Positions 1 to 7,684 of a DNA stretch of 36,077 bases are shown piece by piece (the stretch's first letter is position 1; each line of letters opens with the position of its first letter). The notes under the pieces are model-generated. The model was not told the origin of the DNA. It did no database searches and was given only the letters and a program-made list of their open reading frames with translations. The translations under genes and the position numbers were made by a program. Origin of the DNA: Acidobacteria bacterium UBA7540 (lineage in GTDB: Bacteria; Acidobacteriota; Terriglobia; UBA7540). The stretch covers positions 1-36,077 of the forward strand of contig DLMI01000088.1 in NCBI GenBank assembly GCA_002478145.1. The letters run 5' to 3'.

Positions 1-1291
1 TATTTATGACGTTCTGTATAGTTTCCTCACGGGACTCCTCCTCGACACTGGCCAGCACCTCGCCATGCTCAGTAAACTTGATGGCGTTGCCGATCAAATT
101 GACCATGATTTGCCGCAGGCGAGCGGGGTCCCCCGTCAGATAGACGGGGATGCCTGGTGGGATGCGGCTGACCAGCTCCAATCCTTTCTGGTGCGCCCGC
201 ACCGCGAGAGACTTGAGCGTGTCATCCAGACAGTTTTCTATGTTAAAGACGATCTGGTCCAGATCGAGTTTCCTGGCTTCGATCTTGGAAAAGTCGAGAA
301 TATCGTTAATGACCCCCATCAACGACTCGGCGGAGACCTTGACCCAATTGAGGTACTCGCGCTGCTCATGAGTGAGCTCGGTGTCCAGCGCGAGTTCCGT
401 CATGCCGATCACTCCATTCATGGGAGTCCGGATCTCGTGGCTCATGTTGGCCAAGAACTCGCTTTTGGCGCGGTTGGCAGCCTCCGCCCTATCTCTGGCT
501 TCGACCAATTGGGCGTTTATGTGAGTCAGCTCGGCGGTGCGCGCCATAACCTGTTCTTCCAGATTCTCCCGATGTCTCTGAAGCTCTTGATCTCGCCCCT
601 GGATCTGAGCCAGCATTTCATTGAATCCGTCGATCAACCGCCCCACCTCGTCGTCGCTCTGCTTGACGACACGGACGGTATAGTCCTTCTCGATTGAGAC
701 CATCCGCGCGGTGTGGGCAAGCTGCAAGATGGGCTTTGAGATCACCCCCTGCAGTTTGGAGGAAAGCAGGAACGCGAACAGTGAAGTACCAAGCAGAACG
801 ATCGCCACAATGCCGGCAAATCGCGTGAGGCGCGCTTGGATTTCCTTCAAGTCCGACTCGAGGTAAACGGTTCCGACGAGCTGATCGTAGAGCATAATGC
901 GATGAAAGAGGATCAGACGGTCAGAGGTCAACCTGCTCCCGCCGGGTTCGGGCGGGGGCACCACAAATGGTGAGCTCAGGTCGGCCCGTCGATAGATGGC
1001 GAAGGGCTTGCCGTCGGTCGAATAGATGCAAGCGGTCAGGATGTGCGGCTTGGCCTTTAGTGCCGAGAGGAGCTCCCTGGCCGCCTTCTGATCGCCGAAG
1101 GTCAGCGCCGCAGTGCTGTTCGACCCGAGGATCTCCGCGAGAGTTTCAAGGTCCCGCCGCATCGAGCCTCCGAAGGCGACAAGGTCATACGCGAGGAATG
1201 CAGCGCAGGCCAGAATCAATGCGGCCCCGACCGTCACCATGATGATGACTTGGAGCTTGCGCTGCAGGGAAGAATTCAAGTTCTTGAACAT
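1..1291 (-). CDS. CHASE8-HAMP sensor histidine kinase, C-terminus outside window
   Basis: This is the first 430 residues of a membrane sensor kinase. I translated the minus strand by hand. It has a TM segment at about 15-37, a periplasmic region of about 115 residues matching CHASE8 ([15 protein letters not shown] near 70, then [20 protein letters not shown]), a second TM at about 156-177, a HAMP linker, a short coiled coil and a HisKA domain. The phospho-acceptor is His285 in [11 protein letters not shown], and the N-box [11 protein letters not shown] has Asn402. The rest of the ATPase domain and any receiver domain lie beyond base 1. An in-frame TAA one codon upstream fixes the ATG start; SD is weak. 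CHASE8 is the sensor of YfiN/TpbB-type proteins, and a YfiR-like gene lies just upstream, so control by YfiR is inferred. The partner regulator is not in view. Confidence 0.9.
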   Translation of the reverse strand, partial: MFKNLNSSLQRKLQVIIMVTVGAALILACAAFLAYDLVAFGGSMRRDLETLAEILGSNSTAALTFGDQKAARELLSALKAKPHILTACIYSTDGKPFAIYRRADLSSPFVVPPPEPGGSRLTSDRLILFHRIMLYDQLVGTVYLESDLKEIQARLTRFAGIVAIVLLGTSLFAFLLSSKLQGVISKPILQLAHTARMVSIEKDYTVRVVKQSDDEVGRLIDGFNEMLAQIQGRDQELQRHRENLEEQVMARTAELTHINAQLVEARDRAEAANRAKSEFLANMSHEIRTPMNGVIGMTELALDTELTHEQREYLNWVKVSAESLMGVINDILDFSKIEARKLDLDQIVFNIENCLDDTLKSLAVRAHQKGLELVSRIPPGIPVYLTGDPARLRQIMVNLIGNAIKFTEHGEVLASVEEESREETIQNVIN

Positions 1292-1515
1292 CGCTTATTT
1301 ACAACCTGCCGTCGGCCTTCCCGCATTGAACGAGCGACCGCTGTTGGGCCTCCCCTTAGATCCCCGCGAAACCTTGGGGTCACGCCTGTCGCTGCCAACA
1401 TCGCGAGTCTCGTTTAGGAGGCCTGAAATCCGGGTCGAGATGTTCGAGCCTAGCCTTTTCAGCCACACCGACCGGTCGTGCCAACTCGTCAATAGATGAT
1501 TCATACCGCGCTGCA

Positions 1516-2223
1516 TCACTCCCACACAACCTTCGCCAGACTCAAGAGTTTCGAGCTGACCTTTAGATTTGCCAGGTCGGCCGCGCCCACATTGATCTCA
1601 AACCGCACCTTGCTGTCTTCGATGAGAAAATCGATGATGCACCCCTGTTTGGCATCACCCGGGGTGTCGCCCACGGTAAGCACGCTGGCTCCTTTCAAAC
1701 CCTCCAGGATAGAACGTACCTTCCTCCGTTCCGACGAACTAACAAAAAGGACCTGGCAACTCCTTGCCTCTTGAACGTTCGAAACGTGCCGAACCTCAAA
1801 CGCCTTGCCATTAAGGTTCTTCCCTTTCACCACCTCTTCGAGAGCGTGGTCGAAAGGATCCTCGCCCATAACGCACACCATCAGGGAGTCTCCGTTACCT
1901 CTGGAAATTCCAGCGGGCCACTCGATGAATTTTGTGAAGTTGTACAGGAATGCGGCCTTGACCTGATACTCGCCGGGCCCCTGGGCACTTGCCGAGACAG
2001 CACCCAAATTGCCTATTCCGGCCAGGCCTATAAGGACGAAGACGACACCCGGAAAACGCCCGCGAGGCCCCACCCACCGGTGGAAGGAAATCCCTCCGCC
2101 AGCGCTGGGCTGGGCTGCCGTTTCCGTGTTGCCGGAGCGAGCCTCGTTGCTTAGTGCTGCCATGAAATTACCGCGCAAACGCGTGGTCGCTTCAACCGCG
2201 ATGCGACCCGTCCGCGATTTCAA
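1516..2223 (-). CDS. YfiR-family (DUF4154) periplasmic protein
   Basis: The protein has about 235 residues. A hydrophobic export segment lies near 57-80 (FPGVVFVLIGLAGIGNLGAV), then the mature domain begins QVKAAFLYNFTKFIEWP, the hallmark opening of DUF4154. Later family features are VCVMGEDPF, a CQVLFVSSSE strand, VLTVGDTPGDA, and the end INVGAADLANLKVSSKLLSLA. In Pseudomonas, YfiR is a periplasmic repressor of the CHASE8 cyclase YfiN. Here it lies between two TonB receptors and a CHASE8 histidine kinase, so it may carry a signal from receptor to kinase (inference). The start is uncertain: the first codon is TTG with a weak SD, and the tail before the hydrophobic segment is unusually long, so the true start may be downstream. 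Confidence 0.85.
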   Translation of the reverse strand: MKSRTGRIAVEATTRLRGNFMAALSNEARSGNTETAAQPSAGGGISFHRWVGPRGRFPGVVFVLIGLAGIGNLGAVSASAQGPGEYQVKAAFLYNFTKFIEWPAGISRGNGDSLMVCVMGEDPFDHALEEVVKGKNLNGKAFEVRHVSNVQEARSCQVLFVSSSERRKVRSILEGLKGASVLTVGDTPGDAKQGCIIDFLIEDSKVRFEINVGAADLANLKVSSKLLSLAKVVWE

Positions 2224-2388
2224 TCTTGAATAGCCCGGGAGCGGATCGCGCCAAACTGCGCAACTCGTACGCGGGAATCGTAGTTCCTGTCCTGTTGCCG
2301 AACACCGATTTTGACAATCGAGTCATCGAATCCGCCATCGGGACTGTTTAAAGCCGGTTTCAACCGGGCGTGTTTGCAGCGCCACCTG

Positions 2389-2408
2389 GGAGAAAGGCTT
2401 CTTTCTCC
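2389..2408 (-). terminator. Stem-loop after the second TonB receptor
   Basis: An 8-bp perfect stem (GGAGAAAG / CTTTCTCC) with a 4-nt loop lies 17 nt past the stop of the receptor gene and before the YfiR-like gene. No T-run follows on the minus strand, so it could be an RNA-stabilising or attenuating hairpin rather than a true terminator. A second short dyad (CCGGTT/AACCGG, 2354-2367) lies next to it. Confidence 0.35.
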
Positions 2409-2424
2409 TGTTCTTTGACCTTCC

Positions 2425-4473
2425 TCATGGCGAACGCCCTCCAAACCACCAACGAATCTCTCCAAAGACGCTTCGCTGGATCTGGGTTGATATGATCAGG
2501 GTCTCGTCAGCGAACTCGATGTGCCGAGGCTGGAGGAGGTTCTGGCCCACCACACTCAGCTCCCAGGAGCGGGCAGGGCGCCAGCCAAGGCGTGCATCAA
2601 CGCGCGCGTGGTCTGAAACACCCAGGGCGCTGAGGCGCCCGACGTAGTAGAGTCCGCTGTCAAACTCAAAATGCTGGGGCAGATCAATGCTGGAGCGGAT
2701 TTGAAACTGATGTCGCGGGGAATTGCCCACGGCCAGCGGAGAATTTGTGTCCAGGCTCCCCGGGTCAGCGTGTAGGTTCATCTTGAGCCACGCATATCCA
2801 GGACTCACCTTCCACCACCTCGACACACTCAAGGTCGAACTGACTTCCGCGCCGTAAGTACTGCCGTGCATCTTGTTCATGGTCACTTGAGGAATTACCA
2901 GGTGCAGGGGAGGGGGGCTCGATTCGAGGAAGGGTTCAACAGGCTCATAGGTCCGGAGGCGATCATAGATGTTATAAAAGGCCGAGAAGTCCGCGGAGAC
3001 ACGGCGGCTTGCCTGGGCACGATACCCCACCTCATAGGCAAGAAGTTCTTCAGACTGGAAGTGAGGATTACCGAACACACTCACCAAGGTAGGAACCCCA
3101 TCGGGACCAGGCATTGCCGTTTCGTTGAACCGGAGAGCAATATCCTCAAGGGTAGGCTGCCGGATGGCACGGGATATCGCTGCCCAGGCGGCCTGGCGGT
3201 TGCTGGGGGACCACAGTAGGCGTGCGCCGGGTTCATACTCGAAGCCCGTGTAACTATTGTGCTCGAACTTTGAACCGAGCGTCAGCCAGAGGGGGTTCGA
3301 GAGGCGAATTTCATCCTGAACGAAAGAGCTGAATAAGTCATCAGACCTTCCCGCAGGGATCATGGCGATCGAGTAGCCCGGTCGCACGTAAAGTGAATCG
3401 CGCCGGTAGCCGAGTCCCCACACCAAGTCCTGTCGAGAGCCGACCGCCAGATGGTATTTGAAGTCGAGATCAAAGGTGTCGCGATCCTCATGCCCGCCGT
3501 ACTGTGTGCCGCGCACTCCGTCGTAGTAGATCTGCACCGACGCATCCGACCTGTCCGAGAACTTATGGCCCCAGCGCCCCAAGATACTTCCGCCCTGGGC
3601 GGAAACCAACTCGTTGAAGACGGCTTGAAAGGGCGGAGCAAGTGATACAAAGCTATCGACTGTGTCTCCTTCGTTACTTCTGTAAAAGTCGCCTTCCACC
3701 GTCAGAGCGTCTTTCCCCGTCAGGTCCCAATCAGACCGGAAGCCTTCATGCGACATGTGCCAGCCGTCCGCCGCACGGGCGCCGGAGGGGAGAACCAGGC
3801 TGCTGTTATTGAGATATTGCCCGAAGGCACGAAAGAAACCGTGGCCACGAAGCTTACCGCCGTATTGGACGAGCCCCTGAGCGGTGGTGATGGACCCGCT
3901 TCCTGCCTTAACTAGGCTGCCTTGAGTAGACTTGGCGCTCTTCAGGATGATATTGATGACGCCATTCATCGCGTTGGCGCCCCAAACGGTGGCGCCCGGG
4001 CCGCGAATCACTTCGATGCGATCGATGTCTTCAAGCGGCACATCCCGCAAGTCCCAGAAGACACCTCCAAATGTCGGTTCGTAGACACTGCGGCCATCAA
4101 TCATCACCAATAGTTTGTTGGCCAAGTTATCGTTGAAACCGCGGGCACTGATCGCCCAGGTGTTCCCGTCCACCTGCGCCACGTCCATGCCCGGCACCAT
4201 GCGTAGAAGGTCCGGGATATTCCTGGCGCCCGATCGGCGAATGTCTTCCTGCGTGATTACGAAAATCGCCGCTGCCACCCGGGCTAACTTCTGTTCCTTC
4301 TTGGAAACACTCGTCACCTCGATGTTCATCAGTTGCTCGAGGCTGGCTTGCGAAAGGTCGGTCTGCGCCCTGGCCCCGGTGGGGAGTCCGAATACAAGAA
4401 ATGCACAAAGGTATCCCCAGATTCTGTCCCTTGGGCGAACCGGGCAGCCTTTCTGGCATGTGTTTATGTCCAT
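2425..4473 (-). CDS. TonB-dependent outer-membrane receptor, tandem copy 2
   Basis: A receptor of about 682 residues: signal peptide ending near GARAQ, an N-terminal DLSQASLEQLMNIEVTSV segment, a plug domain (VITQEDIRRSGARNIPDLL, RVEVIRGPG-like IEVIRGPGATVWGANAMNG) and a 22-strand-type barrel ending in an aromatic-rich tail (FGEIRWWFGG). It would import a substrate across the outer membrane using TonB energy. The ATG at 4473 is chosen because a GAAGAGGG SD precedes it; an ATG 39 nt upstream would overlap the previous gene. It starts 11 nt after the stop of a near-copy, which suggests coupled translation. Identity to copy 1 is very high in plug and C-terminus and lower in the middle. The substrate cannot be named from sequence. 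Confidence 0.93.
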   Translation of the reverse strand: MDINTCQKGCPVRPRDRIWGYLCAFLVFGLPTGARAQTDLSQASLEQLMNIEVTSVSKKEQKLARVAAAIFVITQEDIRRSGARNIPDLLRMVPGMDVAQVDGNTWAISARGFNDNLANKLLVMIDGRSVYEPTFGGVFWDLRDVPLEDIDRIEVIRGPGATVWGANAMNGVINIILKSAKSTQGSLVKAGSGSITTAQGLVQYGGKLRGHGFFRAFGQYLNNSSLVLPSGARAADGWHMSHEGFRSDWDLTGKDALTVEGDFYRSNEGDTVDSFVSLAPPFQAVFNELVSAQGGSILGRWGHKFSDRSDASVQIYYDGVRGTQYGGHEDRDTFDLDFKYHLAVGSRQDLVWGLGYRRDSLYVRPGYSIAMIPAGRSDDLFSSFVQDEIRLSNPLWLTLGSKFEHNSYTGFEYEPGARLLWSPSNRQAAWAAISRAIRQPTLEDIALRFNETAMPGPDGVPTLVSVFGNPHFQSEELLAYEVGYRAQASRRVSADFSAFYNIYDRLRTYEPVEPFLESSPPPLHLVIPQVTMNKMHGSTYGAEVSSTLSVSRWWKVSPGYAWLKMNLHADPGSLDTNSPLAVGNSPRHQFQIRSSIDLPQHFEFDSGLYYVGRLSALGVSDHARVDARLGWRPARSWELSVVGQNLLQPRHIEFADETLIISTQIQRSVFGEIRWWFGGRSP

Positions 4474-4484
4474 AACAACCCTCT

Positions 4485-6536
4485 TCAGGGCGAATCCTCC
4501 TTGAACCACCAACGAATCTCTCCAAAGACGCTCCGCGGAATCTGAGTGGATTGGAGGACGCCGTTGTAATCGACAAACTCCAGGTGCCGAGGCTCGAGGA
4601 GGTTTTGGCCTACAACACTCAGCTCCCAGGAGCGGGCAGGGCGCCAGCCAAGGCGTGCATCGACGCGCGCGTGGTTTGAAACACCCAGAGCGCTGAGGCG
4701 CCCGACGTAGTAGAGACCGCTGTCAAACTCAAAATGCTGGGGCAGATCAATGCGGGAGCGGATTTGAAACTGATGTCGTGGGGACATGCCCACGGCCTGC
4801 GGAGAATTTGTATCCAGGCTCCCCGGCTCAGTGTGTAGGTTCATCTTGAGCCACGCATATCCGGGACTCACCTTCCACCACCTCGACACACTCAAGGTCG
4901 AACTGACTTCCGCGCCGTAAGTACTGCCGTGCATCTTGTTCATGGTCACTTGAGGAATTACCAGGTGCAGAGGAGAGGGACTCGATTCGAGGAAGGGTTC
5001 ACCAGGCTCATAGGTCCGGAGGTGATCATAGACATTGTAAAAGGCGGAGAGGTCGCCGGAAATGCGGCGGTTTGCCTGGGCCCGATATCCTGCTTCATAA
5101 GCCAGAAGCTCTTCGGATTTAAAGTTGGGATTGCCGAACGCACTCACGAGGGAGACAAGTCCGTCGGGGCCAGGAAACGCCGCCTCGTTGTAACGGACTG
5201 CGACATCCTCGAGAGTAGGTTGCCGGATGGCGCGGGATATCGCCGCCCAGGCGGCTTGGCGGTTGCTGGGGGACCACAGTAGGCGTACGCCGGGTTCATA
5301 CTCGAAGCCCGTGTAAGCATTGTGCTCAAATTTCGAACCGAGCGTCAGCCAAAGGGAATCTGAGAGGCGGACTTCGTCCTGGACGAAAGAATTGAGGAGC
5401 TGATCGTCGCTGGCGGGAGGGATCATGGAGATCGAGTAGCCCGGTCGCACGTAAAATGAATCGCGCCGGTAGCCGAACCCCCACACCAGGTCCTGGCGGG
5501 ACCCGACAGCCAAATGATGTTTGAAGTCGAAATCCAAAGTGTCACGATCCTCGTGAAGGCCGTACTGCTGACGGCGCCCACCGTCGTAATACATCTGGAG
5601 CGCCGTCTCGGATCGGTCTGAAAACCTATGGTCCCAACGTCCCAGAATGTTCCCGCCCCGAGCAAAAATGCGCTCGTTGAAAGTCGCTCCGAAGGGAGGG
5701 GTAAGTGACAGGAAGGTGGTTAGAGTTTCGCCTTCGTCACTGTTGTAGAAGTCTCCTTCCACGGTGAGAGAGTCTTTCCCCGTCAGGTCCCAATCAGATC
5801 GGAAGCCTCCGTGCGACATGTGCCAGCCGTCCGCCGCACGGTCGCCGGAGGGGAAAGTCAAGCTGCTGTCGTTTGAATACTTCCCAAAGGCCCGAAAGAA
5901 ACCGTGGCCACGAAGCTTTCCTCCGTATTGGACGAGCCCCTGAGCGGTGGTGCTGGACCCGCTTCCTGCCTTAAGCAGGCTGCCTTGAGTGGACTTGGCG
6001 CGTTTCAGGATGATATTGATGACGCCATTCATCGCGTTGGCGCCCCAGATCGTGGCGCCCGGACCGCGAATCACCTCGATGCGATCGATGTCTTCGAGCG
6101 GCACGTCCTGCAAGTCCCAGAGGACACCTCCGAAGGCGGGGTCGTAGACACTGCGGCCATCGATCATCACCAGCAGTTTGTTGGCATAGAGGTCGTTGAA
6201 CCCCCGGGCACTGACCGCCCAGGTGTTCGCGTCCACCTGCGCCACGTCCATGCCCGGCACCATGCGTAGAAGGTCCGGGATATTCCTGGCACCCGACCGG
6301 CGGATGTCCTCCTGGGTGATTACAGAAATCGCCGCCGCCACCCGAGACAACTTCTGTTCCTTCTTGGAAACACTCGTCACCTCGATACTCATCAGTTGCT
6401 CGAGGCTGGCTTGCGAAAGGTCGGTCTGCGCCCAGGTCTGGGGTGGCATTCCGAGCACCAGGAATGAACAGAGGGGCAGCCAAATTATCTTCATCATACG
6501 AACGGACATGGCTGCGCCCTTTTGACTCATGGACAT
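4485..6536 (-). CDS. TonB-dependent outer-membrane receptor, tandem copy 1
   Basis: 683 residues and first gene of the receptor-receptor-YfiR-kinase series. It has a signal peptide (hydrophobic core IIWLPLCSFLVLGM, cleavage near WAQ), then the same DLSQASLEQLM segment, a complete plug domain with IEVIRGPGATIWGANAMNG, and a beta barrel ending FGEIRWWFKEDSP. The ATG at 6536 has an AAGAGA SD; an internal ATG nine codons later is an alternative. Relative to copy 2 the largest differences are around residues 270-340 and 380-400, likely extracellular loops, which suggests the two receptors bind related but different ligands. This family often sits beside YfiR/DUF4154 genes. Confidence 0.93.
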   Translation of the reverse strand: MSMSQKGAAMSVRMMKIIWLPLCSFLVLGMPPQTWAQTDLSQASLEQLMSIEVTSVSKKEQKLSRVAAAISVITQEDIRRSGARNIPDLLRMVPGMDVAQVDANTWAVSARGFNDLYANKLLVMIDGRSVYDPAFGGVLWDLQDVPLEDIDRIEVIRGPGATIWGANAMNGVINIILKRAKSTQGSLLKAGSGSSTTAQGLVQYGGKLRGHGFFRAFGKYSNDSSLTFPSGDRAADGWHMSHGGFRSDWDLTGKDSLTVEGDFYNSDEGETLTTFLSLTPPFGATFNERIFARGGNILGRWDHRFSDRSETALQMYYDGGRRQQYGLHEDRDTLDFDFKHHLAVGSRQDLVWGFGYRRDSFYVRPGYSISMIPPASDDQLLNSFVQDEVRLSDSLWLTLGSKFEHNAYTGFEYEPGVRLLWSPSNRQAAWAAISRAIRQPTLEDVAVRYNEAAFPGPDGLVSLVSAFGNPNFKSEELLAYEAGYRAQANRRISGDLSAFYNVYDHLRTYEPGEPFLESSPSPLHLVIPQVTMNKMHGSTYGAEVSSTLSVSRWWKVSPGYAWLKMNLHTEPGSLDTNSPQAVGMSPRHQFQIRSRIDLPQHFEFDSGLYYVGRLSALGVSNHARVDARLGWRPARSWELSVVGQNLLEPRHLEFVDYNGVLQSTQIPRSVFGEIRWWFKEDSP

Positions 6537-7170
6537 AGAATCTCTTTATGTCTATCGGCACTCGACCTAACTCGTATGAGCCTGGATTCTCCCTTTGCTG
6601 ATCCGCCGGGCGACTTCTACCCGAATTCAGAAGTTCAAAAACTCAAAACTGCCTAAGTAGTGTCGTGACAATGAGCTGTCTTGTGAAAATCAAACCTCGC
6701 GCAAGTTGGACTCGTGCAATGTAACTTACTGAAATCGTACGGGTTATCCCTTAAATATTACAGATTTGCGCTAATTCCTTTGCGTTCAACTTACGATTTC
6801 AGGTTCTTGGATTTCTCACCCTTAGCGCTATGCGGGCTCTACCGCGATGCAGACTCGCCGAGGGTCAGGACCTGGTGGGAAGAGACCAATGCGGGGGTCT
6901 TACTCCCGATTGACGCGGTCTTTATCCCGGACGTAACATCGGCATGTGGGAGCCCAGGAGAAATCACGACTTCTCGCCCCGCACCTCTGCCCTTTCTGCG
7001 TGCTGCTGCTGTTCACCCTGGTTTCCATAGGCGCCGATGAGCTCAGCAAGAGCTTTGATTATTCCGAGCGGATGTGTTCAGCAGCAGGAAAAATGAGAGG
7101 TTATCGAACTCTTCGAGTCATGGTGGCTGCCTTACAAGATGCTCAACGTCTATCGCTATGGAAAAACATC
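6537..7170. other. Intergenic region, no supported gene
   Basis: This 634-nt stretch separates the receptor operon from a broken gene on the other strand. It is more AT-rich than the surroundings in its first part. Short open frames exist on the plus strand, but none shows recognisable motifs or a convincing SD. It must hold the receptor-operon promoter; I could not pick clear -35/-10 boxes. Confidence 0.4.
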
Positions 7171-7653
7171 ATGTCAGCCTTCTATTCAACGTTAAAGATC
7201 AGCCCTTTATTCATCCGCCTGCCGTTCATTGTGTGGGTCTTCGGCGTCACACTCCTGCTGCTAGCATCGCCAAGGCATGCCCTAACTCAACCCAGCTTTA
7301 TGGATAATTTCAGAAAAGTTATGGATCGCCCTGGTGATCTCACCCGGCCGCTTCAGCAGGCAAGGCTGGCGTAGGACTTACCCAGCGCGCTCGAAAGCCT
7401 ACCGGCGATGCTGCGCAATTCCGGAATCGAGGTTGTTTCAGAGACGCCGGGAACGGAGGTCCGCCTGGGAGCCAAAATGGTGCCGGTGGAAGGGCAGGTG
7501 TGGTGGAAACACTTCAAGGGAACGAAGCAGCGCCCGTGGATCGATGTGATTGAGTTCAAAGACGAAGAATCCGCGAAGCGAATCTTTGACCAGCGCGGGC
7601 AGTGGCACAGTGGGGCGAAGTTCCCGGACTATTTCGTGTTCACGACCCTGTGA
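7171..7653 (+). pseudogene. Small exported protein gene interrupted by an in-frame TAG
   Basis: One continuous frame runs from ATG 7171 to the stop at 7653, broken by a single TAG at 7372-7374. The first part encodes a signal peptide or TM segment (FIVWVFGVTLLLLASP, then RHALTQPSFMDNFRKVM). The second part carries protein-like sequence (LPAMLRNSGIEVVSETPG, GQVWWKHFKGTKQRPWIDVI, ending KFPDYFVFTTL). Because the frame is kept on both sides, this looks like one nonsense mutation, a sequencing error or a readthrough site, not a frameshift. If intact it would be about 160 residues. I do not recognise the family. ATGs at 7093 (in frame, preceded by AGGAAAA) and 7120 are alternative starts. Confidence 0.5.
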
Positions 7654-7684
7654 GTTCCAAATGGGCTTGGCTCGGCGTTCGAGC

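Noticed and set aside
65..697. 210-codon plus-strand frame
   Set aside because: It is antisense to the histidine kinase, whose HAMP, H-box and N-box are unambiguous.
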